Assembly: GCA_021030915.1 (NCBI GenBank)
Contig: JAGEMR010000002.1
Span: forward strand, 310,001-374,000
Direction: 5' to 3'
Source of the DNA: Astrothelium macrocarpum
Taxonomy: Eukaryota; Ascomycota; Dothideomycetes; Trypetheliales; Trypetheliaceae
Length of the DNA stretch: 64,000 nucleotides
A program made the translations under genes and the position numbers. The notes beneath the pieces were generated by a model. The model saw nothing but the letters and a program-made list of their open reading frames with translations, was not told where the DNA came from and did not search any database. The number at the start of each line of letters is the position of its first letter. The first letter of the stretch is position 1. This document shows positions 1-11,094 of the stretch, in pieces.

Positions 1-1308
1 ATCAGTCAACACACAGATTATCCCTATTGCACATACAGCTGCACCGAACATAACGTTTGCTTTAAAGGCAAAAAAGAGACACAAAGACATGGACTTGAAG
101 TTCGTCATAAACATTGCTTCTTCGAAAGGTGTAATTCGTCTGAAGCATTTGGAAACTGGAGCAATGAAGCAATCAAAGAGCACATCACCCGCAAGCATAT
201 CCAAAACCGGTGATAGTCGAGGCCAATCAAATACCAGTTTGTTAATAGATTAGTCAACGAGATTGTTCCGCAGGCAAGGTCATATGGGATGAGCTCATCA
301 GCTTTCCATTATTGCTGTTTGCTTAGTCACTTTGCTTTGGGTTCGACGGGTCCAGAGACAGAGTGAGGCGCATATTGTTGAATTTGGGGATTGATTTCTG
401 TTCAAAGTACACGTAACAAAACATTAAAGCTTACGCACCTTTCTAACGAGCTCTATTATGTGCATCTCTTCAATACTATCCTTAACTTGACTATAGTATC
501 TAACAAACTCTAATACTAAAACCCTCTTTTTTAGGTAGATTTCAGACCCTCTCTAAGCAGTAGCTAATTTTATTTAATTTTACCCTGATTGTGCATGAAC
601 CTATCCCTGAGCATACTGAGGAGGTTCTAGAATCCGGCCCATGTAAACCCCCAGGGTCGGAGGAGTCCAGTTCTGGCACCCTAGACCCGGCAACAGTTTC
701 CTTTTTAACACAGATGAGCAAATCGATTTGGAAGGTGCCCTATACAACAAATCCTTTCGTTCCTCAAGGTACTTTCCACTTTTTCTCCTTGCGGTAGTCC
801 TTGTTTTCGTCGTTGTCGATCTTGGATCGGGCAATGGACTTGGCTTTCCACTCCGTATCAGTAGGCACAACCAATCGCTGCTTAGCCCAGCACAATGAGC
901 CTAGCAATTCGAGGAAGCTCGCGATTCTTTGCGACCAGTCCGTTACCCTGCCAAATGAAATATAGTAGACTACACTCGGTATTAAGAAAAGCCAACTTGA
1001 AATCGTCTTCTTTGCGGCGGCATAGATCGTCAGCCTGACCATGAGGCCCAAAACTCGACATCCTCTGACTGGCTGCACCTAGCTGCTTGATCAAGCTAAT
1101 TAATTATCCAATCAGTCATACATTCGGTCAAGAACTAAATGAAATGCGGCCAATCAGCTTATAGAACTAGCCAAAATAGATATCTCTGGAGCAAGCTAGT
1201 AACTTCTTGTTTACCCAGGCCATGACGAACCGCGCGGCTTCCCCATGCATTCCTTAGATGTATCGTAATAGGAAACAGCACCCAGGGGAAAAATATCAAA
1301 AAGGAAAG
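1..1308. other. gene-poor left flank
   Basis: No gene is supported here. Short open frames near 591-1094 lie on both strands, have no recognisable domain and are interrupted within 100 codons. The sequence is moderately AT-rich with no clear repeat. It may contain decayed mobile-element sequence, but I see no terminal repeats or reverse-transcriptase motifs. Confidence 0.5.
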
Positions 1309-1390
1309 TGCGATAACCCGGAATCGAACCGGGGGCCCATCGACTGTGCTCAAATGGCAACGATGGATTTTACCACTAAACCATTATCGC
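1309..1390 (-). tRNA. tRNA-Gly(GCC) with intron
   Basis: The minus strand folds as a full cloverleaf. The acceptor stem is GCGATAA/TTATCGC and the discriminator is A. The D-arm contains TGGTTTAGTGGTAAAATCCA. The anticodon stem CATCG/CGATG carries the loop TTGCCA-T, and the T-arm is CCCGG-TTCGATT-CCGGG. The body closely resembles known fungal tRNA-Gly(GCC). An extra 11 nt sits directly after the base 3' of the anticodon, the canonical place for a nuclear tRNA intron; without it the tRNA is 71 nt. Confidence 0.93.
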
Positions 1391-1410
1391 TAGTGGTTTA
1401 GTGGTAAAAT
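1367..1410. repeat. inverted copy of tRNA-Gly D-arm
   Basis: Positions 1394-1410 are a perfect 17-base inverted copy of 1367-1383, the D-arm of the adjacent tRNA-Gly gene, across a 10-base spacer. The pair could form a hairpin overlapping the 5' end of the tRNA gene. Confidence 0.85.
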
Positions 1411-1916
1411 AGAATCTAATATAATCCCAAGACAATTTGCTGTGAGATGAGATAAGAGTTTGATGGGATTGAAAGGTAAAGACTTAAAACTTCGTGATTT
1501 AGGCCGATATCATTTGATATCGAAGAGGATCAAATAGATGAGTGATATGCTAAATTGACATTTCCAATTGCGGCTATTATCGACGGTTCCATTCATGTCT
1601 TGGGAAGGTAAGGTATCGATTTGATAGTCTGATATATGTTGTCGAGGTGGTACATGAACATTTCGATATCAGATATATGGCGAGAAAATCCATATTAAAG
1701 GAACATTAAGATGTCTACAGAGTCCGGAGTATAGAAGCAAACAGTGAACTGACTTGCTTTAAAAGATCGATTTTATCGTCATCATTCCTTTCTTAATCGC
1801 TTCTTGATTTGATCAGATCCTATAACTACCGTTAGAATGCTTTGCCCACCCGTATAAATGCTTGATCGAGCGAGCCCCCAAGCGCCATTGCATATGCATG
1901 TTATCAATCCGCATGA
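1391..1916. other. intergenic, AT-rich
   Basis: This lies between the tRNA-Gly gene and the 3' end of ULA1. No open frame or structured RNA is supported beyond the inverted D-arm copy at its left edge. Confidence 0.5.
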
Positions 1917-3766
1917 TCAAATCTTCAACACCGATGTCTTGCTTTGAACGCCATCAAAAACGCAGGTATTATCAACAGGAACGTATTGCTTCGTGATAAC
2001 CTTAATGACCTCCTGCGCAACCATGCCACCGGTGAAGGAAGCGATATTATGCAATTCAGCACCGCCAGCACGGGTCCTACGAGCATAATGTCAGAAAGTG
2101 CTTAAAAGTTTCAAAATTATGGATAGAAGATTAGCCAAGGGAAGCGTACATCTCTTGAGCAATCTTGGCTACTGACTCCTTGATCTCGGAATACTCAGGA
2201 TCTTCAATAAACTTGCCTGCTTCCTTAAGTAGACCGTCCATAAAGGTTTCTACAATTCCAACCATCTTCTTAGCATCTGTTTCGGGGTCGAAAATACCCG
2301 GAGGCTTGAGTGTAGTATAAAAGCCATCAGCTGGATGAGCAGACACAAAGGAGTCGTAGGCAAGGAAAGCGAGGTAAAGAAGTAAAAGTGAGTCCGGATT
2401 TGATAGCGCATTGCTTGCCCATTTAGCACGGGCACCCCATATTGGAGTCTTGCCCTGAGCAACAATCTTCAAGTCCTGGCCCCGAATCAACCTGATAAAT
2501 CCAGCGTTCTTGCAAAAAGCTTCGACTTCCTTTTCATCGATCTGCGGCGTTGGATACCGGGTTTGGTCAATCTTCTTCTCGAGATTGCGCACATTGGAGA
2601 GCACCTCAGCAACATCTTTACGAGCCTTGGCCTTGAATACGTTTTGAAGCTCAATGTAGTCGTTAGATTGCGCCTTCATGTCGGGAAGAGAGCCAGATAG
2701 CGGGAGTGAGCCATGCTGTTGGTGAAAAATCTTGACGGCTCGAGCAATAGTCCAGAAGCTGGTGCGTTGCTCGTGAAAGTTGCTACATTCATCGGCCTCA
2801 AACACCTCTTTGACTGTGGAGCTGGGTTCCGAAGGATTAAGGTTTTTCAAGACTGCAGCGATAGCTTCGTCAAAATTCTCTTCACCTCCTTCCGGATTGC
2901 CTCTCCTCGTCCCCGACCGTACTAACTCCTTGAATTCCGTCTTCTCCTTGTAATTCTGTGGGGGTTTTCCACCATGCTCCGATTTCCACACTGACAAGAA
3001 ATGCAGAAGGAGAAGGATATAGGGGACATGTCCGTGATCATGGTCATTCATTGACTCGAGATCCTTTGTCTTGTTCAATGCTAGCTCGCGTAGTTCTCGG
3101 AAAGGCCATAATATTCGCAAGTCGGTCGTCTTTTCAGGGTCGGGATGGGTGTCAAGGACAGGAAAAGCGATTGGCAGTTGAAGAGAGAGTTGTGAGTAGA
3201 ATCCGACACAGTGAACATAGAAAACAGGTGTATTGGATGCTCGAGCTTCTTGTGATATGGACCTGAGTATGTCCGGGGCGATGGGAGCAGTCACAAGAAC
3301 ATGAGTGAATGGTTTTAGCGCACCGCGGCCTGCGACGAATGTTTCTAGAGGTTCGGTAGAGAAGCTGCCTTTGACATCTGGGTTCAGCTCTTTAAGGTAT
3401 TTGCAGCACTGTTCCGCACGATATTTGCCCCGAGATGAGTCTTCCAAGAAAAAGTTGACACCAAGATCGGCCTCTGTGACAGTTGAAGGGTCAATGATAG
3501 TAAAGTTGCCGATGCCTATAACTGTGGTCAGTATACTTTTTCGAATAGTATCTTGTACTCTTTGCCTGACCAGGTAGTACGAGATTCTTGAGCGTCTCCA
3601 CCCCAACGGTACCAGATCCGGAATTAATGAGCAATATGTGGGCCTCTTCCAGAGCTGCTTGTCCGCTTGCAGCCCATAGTCGGAGCTGGCGATCGTATTT
3701 TTTCTCCTTTGATGTCGGGGCTTGAAGCGGAGGAGGAGACACAACTTCGTGCACAGACTCAACCAT
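1917..3766 (-). CDS. ULA1: NEDD8-activating enzyme E1 regulatory subunit (ULA1/APPBP1)
   Basis: This is the regulatory half of the heterodimeric NEDD8 (Rub1) E1, which with Uba3 adenylates NEDD8 for cullin modification. The model is 3766..3571, 3515..2150 and 2076..1917, giving 573 aa, close to the family length. The N-terminus has the E1-like YDRQLRLWAASGQ and the nucleotide-fold strand ILLINSGSGTVGVETLKNLVLPG. Intron 1 (55 nt) splits the glycine of LPGIGNFTIID. A 73-nt intron near the end is needed to reach the conserved C-terminus GGAELHNIASFTGGMVAQEV and its final strand. Without that splice the frame stops early at 2131. The ATG at 3766 is the only one before the E1 motif. It is divergent from the UCS gene. 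The second intron's donor (GTACGC) is the least certain detail. Confidence 0.92.
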
Positions 3767-4158
3767 GCTGAACGGACAGATGGTGTTGAAGCTCTGGGCC
3801 TTTTGTTTTGCGGACGATTACTCCGTACTCTATGCGAAGCTGTCCCCTGTACTTACCTTACCTAGGTAGTGACGCTAGCTTGGACCCTGACAGCTGGAAT
3901 ATGACGTAGACCCAAGGCGAGACCACCTTGTAGGTATTACACATGACTAAGGTAAGATAACCTTTACAATAACAGTATTGGAAATCTGTTCCTATACATT
4001 ATGGCAGTCATGAGTTCTTGACAGAATCACGCAACTCGTTCTGTCGGATGTCTCGGGACCTACTCATCAAACATTTTCTTCTAAAACATGACTCGGCATT
4101 CGCCTTGAATCTATAGAGGTTTAACTCCGCAGCATCCGAGTCCTTTACTTCTTGCAAC
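3767..4158. promoter_or_regulatory. divergent promoter region ULA1 / UCS chaperone
   Basis: A 392-bp gap separates two oppositely oriented start codons, so it should carry both promoters. No specific factor site is claimed. Confidence 0.5.
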
Positions 4159-6642
4159 ATGGAACTGTCTGCTGCTCAAGAACAAGTAGTGCATCTTATA
4201 AACGATGCTGAAGAGCGGTTACGTACCGACGAACTGGTGCTTGCTGCTCAATCGCTTCGTCAAGCTTCTGCGATTAGTCCTGGAGACCAACGCATCAAAG
4301 ACTTGTGGGCCAAACTTCAGAGTCGGGAAAAGCAAGATCCGCTGCTAAGTTTATGTCAGGCCTACGTAGAAACCGGCTCAGAAGATACAAGGAAGCAGAT
4401 CCTGAATTTTCTTAATCATCAAAGCGTCCAATCTCAAATCGTTGGCAGATGTTTTCACATGCTTTTGTCGTCAAAGCAGTCCGTGTCCACGACTGACCTT
4501 CTCATTGGCAGTCTTCTCAAAGCTCCGGGAGCCCAGAGGTACTTTGCATCAGAAATTCATGAGCGACCAACAGCAACTTTCAACCTCATCTGGAAATGCG
4601 GCGATGAGGCAATTAACGCTGTTTCAACCTTTGTCCTTGATTCGCAAAGATGGGATTCGCAAGATGACCGCAGGTTGGCTGTTAGGCATGTGTTCCAGCT
4701 CCTGTTGGCGAAGATTATGGGCGGAGACAGTGATGACCTTGAAAGGGCAATGAAGAATGCCGCTCGGCTACTTGCAACAGTCCCAGCTGATGTTGGAGAA
4801 CTTGTTGATGCCGATAGTTTTGACAGCATTCTATCTTGCCTCGACATTCGATTATCAACTGTGCTTCGTAGTCAAGCTACATTGGCCGTCGCCAAAACAC
4901 TAGACGTTGCGCATGAACGTGGTCAGGCTTGGCTTGCCAAATACGTCACGTCCAGAGTTGCGAAGAAAAAGGCTGATGATCTTCTTGTCGCATTTTCTGC
5001 GGCCGCAGCAGTTTTCCCGCTAGTTCCTTCGGTGGCATCAATGCTGTTTCTCACTCCAGGATTTCTTGAAAAACTTGTCCCGATTTTGAAGAAGAATAAG
5101 AATGCCAACAAAATGCAACTGGCAGCTCTCGAGATGTTTAGTGCCGCTTGTATTGATAATCATTGTCGGGCTGCGATCCATCAACATTGTACTGAATGGT
5201 TAATGGAACTTGTTGAAACTGGGACAGAAGAGACGACATCGAGTGTGGCAGCACTTGTTCTTGTCAAAACGGAAGGCGCCGAGTCTCCGAATCATGGCTC
5301 AAAAGGTCCCCAAATCCAGATCACAGGTCCAGATGATCTGGTCTTCCTCATTAGAAATATGGTCCTGAATTCCGAAGAATCATACAGCAAGCAAGCAGCA
5401 ATCGAAGCTATTGCATACGCCTCGCTTCAGTCGAAAGTGAAAGAAGAACTAGCAAATGACGACACGTTCCTCTACAAGCTGGTTGAAATTCTATCGGTAG
5501 TTTCAAATGGCGTTCCAGCATTATTCGGAGGTCTTACAATCATCGCCAACTTGACGGCATACCGGCCTACTCAATCAGAAGAGCGAAAGCGCATATCTCA
5601 GTTAAAGGCATACGCAAATACATCCAAAGCCGAACAGGTGCATCCAGCCGACCTCACCGATCGCGTCACGGCAAGATGCAAGAAAATCTTAGACATCGGA
5701 GTTGTTCCGCTGCTTGTCAAGCGTGGAAGCAAAGCCTCACCTGCCTTGTTTTCTCTCATCTCCCAGATTTTGCTGTCGCTCTCCTTTGATCAAAAGTCTC
5801 GGGGGAAGTTGGCACAGCAAGGTGCTGTTAAAATTTTGATACAAGCACACAACAGCCTTGTCATAAGCGGGACTATGCCTCCACTACCAGCTCAAACCGC
5901 TACTACCACCTCCCCAGCTCGCGTGGCTGCCCAAGCGCTTGCTCGAATCTTCATCTCCGTCAATCCTTCGCACGTCTTTCCCTCTTCTGCTGCTTTGCCA
6001 ATGACTTCAGCAATCCGCCCCCTAATATCACTCTTCACCGATGACCAAGCTACTGAGCAACGAGATCTCCTACCCACTTTTGAATCACTCATGGCTCTTA
6101 CAAATCTAGCATCTGCAGATCAAGAAGTTAGTGAAGCAATCATTAGGCTGTCATGGCCAAACATAGAAACTCTCATGCTGAGCTCCAACGCAATGGTTCA
6201 ATGTGCAGCGGTCGAGCTGGTCTGCAATCTCATGACCTGTCCTTCCGGTATCGCACTTTTTGCCGACGGAAGCAAATCCGCAAGGAATCGCATGCACATC
6301 TTGCTTGCTCTTGCCGATGTCGAGAAACTGGAAACGAGAAGAGCTGCGGGAGGAGCTCTGGCAATGCTGACTGATTGGGAAGGTGCTGCAGATGCCGTAC
6401 TCGACAAACAACGTGGCCCTGAGATTTTGCTTTCTATGTGCACAGAAGAGAGAGATGAGTTGAAGCATAGGGGATTTGCGTGCATTAAGAATGTTGTTTG
6501 TACACAGGGATCCATTGGCGAACGAGCGAGGCAAAGCGTTAAACGTGAAGGAGGCGTTGATAGTTTGAAAAATGTACTAACACAAACACGAAATCCGCTC
6601 ATCTTGGAGCTTGGTATTGAGGCATTGAAGAAGCTCCAATGA
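4159..6642 (+). CDS. UCS-domain myosin chaperone (She4/UNC-45/Cro1 family)
   Basis: A single uninterrupted exon of 827 aa. It is an all-helical armadillo-type protein. Short helical N-terminal repeats (residues 1-60, with an LAAQSLRQASAISP stretch like a lone TPR-type helix pair) precede a long repeat array. The C-terminal UCS half runs from about residue 550 to 827, with segments such as ARVAAQALARIFISVNPSHVF and TRRAAGGALAMLTDWEGAA. In the family this domain folds and protects the myosin motor head, supporting actin-based transport, endocytosis and septation. Fungal members lack the full TPR domain of animal UNC-45, as here. It lies head-to-head with ULA1. Confidence 0.88.
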   Translation: MELSAAQEQVVHLINDAEERLRTDELVLAAQSLRQASAISPGDQRIKDLWAKLQSREKQDPLLSLCQAYVETGSEDTRKQILNFLNHQSVQSQIVGRCFHMLLSSKQSVSTTDLLIGSLLKAPGAQRYFASEIHERPTATFNLIWKCGDEAINAVSTFVLDSQRWDSQDDRRLAVRHVFQLLLAKIMGGDSDDLERAMKNAARLLATVPADVGELVDADSFDSILSCLDIRLSTVLRSQATLAVAKTLDVAHERGQAWLAKYVTSRVAKKKADDLLVAFSAAAAVFPLVPSVASMLFLTPGFLEKLVPILKKNKNANKMQLAALEMFSAACIDNHCRAAIHQHCTEWLMELVETGTEETTSSVAALVLVKTEGAESPNHGSKGPQIQITGPDDLVFLIRNMVLNSEESYSKQAAIEAIAYASLQSKVKEELANDDTFLYKLVEILSVVSNGVPALFGGLTIIANLTAYRPTQSEERKRISQLKAYANTSKAEQVHPADLTDRVTARCKKILDIGVVPLLVKRGSKASPALFSLISQILLSLSFDQKSRGKLAQQGAVKILIQAHNSLVISGTMPPLPAQTATTTSPARVAAQALARIFISVNPSHVFPSSAALPMTSAIRPLISLFTDDQATEQRDLLPTFESLMALTNLASADQEVSEAIIRLSWPNIETLMLSSNAMVQCAAVELVCNLMTCPSGIALFADGSKSARNRMHILLALADVEKLETRRAAGGALAMLTDWEGAADAVLDKQRGPEILLSMCTEERDELKHRGFACIKNVVCTQGSIGERARQSVKREGGVDSLKNVLTQTRNPLILELGIEALKKLQ

Positions 6643-7137
6643 CACCAAGAAACTATGAAATTGGATGCGTATCGTATCAAATGAGGAAATGATGAATAGT
6701 CATATCACGATAGAATAACAAAATTGCATGTAAATTAAAAATTGTTCACTTTGCGGGACACTAAAAAATGTCAAAACTCTGTCGCCCTGAGCACCTTTTA
6801 CATAGTGCATGCTTGTTCAGTGCGAGATCTCAATAAGAAATGTCACCGGCGACCGCAAGAGATACAATCGCCACAGGCCTTGCAGATAGATTCCCGTAAC
6901 ATTCCAAGCAAATGGAGCCTGTAGATTATTTTTCAAGAAATGGCTCCTAATATTTTCTTATTTATCATCGTTGAGGGCCTTCGTATGAAGGGTGTAGTGA
7001 TTCTAGATCTGGCGCGCAGGTGACATCTCTTATTGCAACCACTGGTGTCACCATACCGCCGGCACCACTGGCCAACATTTGTTCGTGTAGCACCCCTCGA
7101 CAATTCTCGACTTCAAGGTCCATGATGGATCGCTAAA
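6643..7137. other. intergenic, UCS 3' end and VPS11 promoter
   Basis: Contains the 3' region of the UCS gene and the upstream region of VPS11, both on the + strand. No coding or RNA feature is recognised. Confidence 0.5.
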
Positions 7138-10100
7138 ATGGCATTGACTTCGGTACGTGTCTCTGGCTCGCTCAAATGAATCAGGAGCTAATGGACTTTA
7201 GTGGAAAGCCTTCAAGTTCTTCGATGTAGCCCAGGTTAAACTACCATCATCCGAAGATCCAAGCCTTTTCCAAGTACGCCCTCTCCACTACTTCAAGATT
7301 GCCTCTGACTGAGTTCAGCAAGGTCAAGCTGATGCTGTTGCCGCTGGATCAGAAAATGTCTTCTTTGGCAGCGCGAATGGAGTCGTTCGCATACTATCCC
7401 AGCATTTCAAGCTCGTTCGATCGTTTAAGGCGCACGAGACCGGCTCAATTACTCATATGAAACAAATCGAAGGAACGACATTGTTGGTCACAATTGCAGA
7501 AGATCTATCAAGCGAACCTATACTCAAAGTTTGGGCTTTGGATAAACTAGACAAGAAGACGGGAATACCAAGATGTCAGTCCACCATCAACATCAAGAAT
7601 GGGAGGAAACAATTCCCAGTAAGAGGATCTCCAGACATTCAATAGCATGATTCATACTGAGAAGTCAGATCACCGCTTTTGCAGCGCTGGACAACCTATC
7701 GCAGTTAGCAGTGGGCTTCGGTAATGGCGCTGTTACCGTTGTTCGCGGCGATCTCATTCACGATCGCGGCACAAAACAGAGGACTGTTTTCGAGTCTGAG
7801 GAACCGATCACAGGCATAGCATTTCGTGAGGATAGCACAACGACTTTATACATTGCAACAACTGCCAGGGTCTCAACACTTGTCATATCTGGAAGAGGGT
7901 TGGGACAACCACCGCGAACATTGGAAGACTTTGGATGTGGACTGGGATGTATGACAGCGTACGAAGATAGCGGTGATATTGTCATCGCTCGGGACGATGC
8001 CATATATATCTATGGTCCGAGAGGGAGAGGCCCGGTCTACTCATATGAATGCTCGAAAACCCTAGTCAACGTCTTCAAGGACTACATCGCGATAATATCA
8101 CCGCCACAAGCAAATCGAAACTCTTCGTTTGGCGCTTTTGGGAATGGCCAGACGACCGAGGGCTTCACAACAGCTAATTTAACTATTCTCAACACAGACT
8201 TGAAGTTCATAGCTCACCAAGAGTCCTTATCATCACAGGTCAAATTCATTTTCGAGGAGTGGGGCGATCTTTTTGTGTTGACGGTTGATGGCAAGGTAAA
8301 ACACTCCAGGATGCTGATTGGAAGATCATTTGCTAATTCAAAGTAGCTGTTTCGATACCATGAAAAGACTTTCCAGCAGAAGCTGGAAATTCTCTTTCAG
8401 CGTAATCTATACGTGTATGCCATCAACCTTGCGCAAAAGTATCGACTTGATCCTGTCCAACAAAATGTCATTTATCGGAGATATGGTGACTACCTGTACC
8501 AAAGAGGAGACTTTGATACTGCTATGCAGCAATACCTCAAAGCAATCGACAATACCGAGCCCTCTCAAGTCATTCGTAAAGTAAGATTTTGCAAACTTGT
8601 AATGGAAAACACCACTGATATTCTATAGTTTTTGGACACTCAGAGGATACACAACCTCATTGACTATCTTGAAGAATTACACGAGCATCACAAAGCCAGA
8701 TCAGACCATACCACGTTATTGCTTAACTGCTATGCCAAGCTGAAAGACGTTGATAAATTAGAGGAGTTCATCAAGGCCCCAGGTGATCTCAAATTCGACT
8801 TGGAGACAGCAATCTCCATGTGCCGCCAGGGTGGTTACTTCGACCAAGCAGCCTATCTTGCTCGAAAACATGACGAGCATGAAATAGTGATTGATATTCT
8901 CATCGAAGACTCCAAGAAATACGCCGAGGCGCTTGCGTACATCTGGAGACTCAATCCGCCTGAAGCATACAGGAATACGATGAAATATGCTACGGTCTTG
9001 TTGGAGCACTGTTCAAAGGATACGACCCAGCTTCTCATCGACTACTATACTGGTCAATTCCGTCCGAAAAAGGATGCGGTTGTCATTTCAAACGCGCCAT
9101 CATCACAGTCGCAAAGCATTGCATCGAGTGCAGTGCAGAATCTCGCAGCACTACTCCCACTGCCATACATGAACCCAAGCACTGTACAATCTCCCGCGGC
9201 AGAAGGCAAAACAACAGTAAGCCAGACACAAGTAATCGAAACGAATACGAATGATCCGCCTGCCGAGTACGACGTTCCGCAGCCCCGAACGGCTTTCTCG
9301 GCGTTTGTGGATCACACCCATGAATTTGTCGTCTTCCTTGAAGCATGTATGAAATCGGAAAATCTTGACGAGGACGACAAGGAAGATATCTATACAACCC
9401 TCTTCGAGATGTATTTGCACATTGCAAGCGGCAAGAAGGCTGGAGAGCGACAAGAATGGGAGGACAAAGCCAAACAATTAATCGAAAGTAAAGACATACC
9501 TATCGATGCGTCAAACGTGCTGTTGCTTTCTCATCTCGAGAACTTCCGTGATGGAACTGTGTTAGTGCGAGAAAAACAAGGTCTCCGGTTCGACATTTTC
9601 CGTTCCTACACTTCAGCCAATGACACTACTGGCGCAATCAAAGCTTTGCGAAAATACGGACCAGAGGAGCCGCAACTCTATCCTGCAGCTTTGGCATACT
9701 TCACTTCCAGCCCTGCTGTACTCGAAGAAGCAGGCGATGAGCTGGATGCGGTCTTGCAAAAGATTGATGAAGACGGCCTCATGGCTCCTCTACAGGTTAT
9801 TCAGACTTTAAGTGCAAATGCCGTGGCGACCATGGGCCTTGTCAAGCGATATCTGAGCAACACAATCGAGCGTGAGCGCAAGCAAATTGATCAAAACCGG
9901 CAGACCATCGAGTCGTATCGTGCTGAGACGGCAAAGACTCGATCGGCGCTGGATACGCTCAATACACAACCGGCGGTCTTTCAAGCTACACGCTGCCGTG
10001 CATGTGGTGCGTCACTTGATCTGCCAACAGTGCACTTTCTCTGCAAACACAGCTTCCACCAGCGCTGCTTGAATGTCCCAGAAGACGAGGAGGGAGCGGC

Positions 10101-10296
10101 AGCACTAGAGAATGTGGGGTGTCCCATATGTGCCTCACAGAATGCCACTGTGAAGGCGATTCGCCGGGCGCAAGACGAGAGTGCTGAGAGACATGAGCTG
10201 TTTTTGGATGCTCTGAGGAGGAGCAAGGATGGGTTTGGGACGATAAGCGAGTGGTTTGGCCGAGGAGTGATGGGAGCAGCCAATGTAGTGGAATAA
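7138..10296 (+). CDS. VPS11: Vacuolar protein sorting 11 (HOPS/CORVET core subunit)
   Basis: A core subunit of the HOPS and CORVET tethering complexes for vacuole and endosome fusion. Six exons: 7138..7152, 7202..7273, 7319..7618, 7669..8295, 8347..8580 and 8629..10296, giving 971 aa. The 15-nt first exon encodes MALTS, which splices to WKAFKFFDVAQVK, the typical family start. Domains are an N-terminal beta-propeller (about 1-340), an alpha-solenoid with CHCR-type repeats (about 400-740), and a C-terminal RING-H2 (about 870-910) with CRACG, the CKHSFHQRC core and CPIC. The acidic RYLSNTIERERKQIDQNRQ helix lies just before the RING. All introns are 45-51 nt. The stop is followed by a long upstream region for GDE1. 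Confidence 0.95.
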
Positions 10297-11094
10297 TCTT
10301 GCTCCAGAATGGCGGATATGGAGTAGATCCGTCTCCTACTTGAAACACAGAGAAGATGTCGTTGTCCGATGTTGATTTGTCCATGACGTTTTGCGGGGCA
10401 TGGACCATGTGTCGCGCATTCAGCCTCCGATATCAAAAAAAGCAAATCAACCAAAACTTCAAGCTTACTTCGCGTATTAAGCAAAATTGTTCTCAAGCCC
10501 AAAGTCTAATAACGTATCCTCATGTCCTGATTATGATACGCTCCAACGTCCACAAGCAAGTATTTTCACATGCTCGGCTGAGTGTGGTAGCTGCCGGAAG
10601 ATTACGGGATGGTTAATCCAAGTCCATAAGAAGCTGGATAAACATCTCCACAACCCGAAATTGATGTCCGAAAAGGGCATCTCAGTCTTCGTAACATGCT
10701 GACAGCTCGGCTCAATGGCTCGTGCCTGAATCCTGGTGTTTTGGCGTCCCGGAATGAGCCAAGTGACCAACCACATTTCCCGGAATCTCCACGCCTAGTC
10801 AGTCCGTCGCACACTTGCTTCTTCACTATTCTACAACCATACCCACAACACCTTGCCTCACTTGTCACACTGTCGTGTGGACTTTGGCACTGCTCCTCAC
10901 TTTGCACCTCACACGGCCAAGTTGTTTTCCTCTTCACCATGGCCCCCTTTCAGGACTATTTGTCGGTCGCAGCCAAAGCACGGTTGCGCCCGGCATGATT
11001 CCCGGCTTTGTTGACTTTTTTGATTTTTGTTTGCGCTTCTTAGACTCGGTGGGCGGTTATTGTTCCTGGAATTTGACGGATACGAATCGACAGA
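10297..11094. other. long 5' region of GDE1
   Basis: 798 bp between VPS11 and GDE1 without a supported gene. The part just before the GDE1 start is pyrimidine-rich, as is common in filamentous fungal promoters. Phosphate-responsive regulation of GDE1 is known in yeast, but I do not identify a specific Pho4-type site with confidence. Confidence 0.45.

Noticed and set aside
591..1094. Overlapping short open frames on both strands in the left flank
   Set aside because: No motif, no consistent frame, no supporting introns or neighbours.
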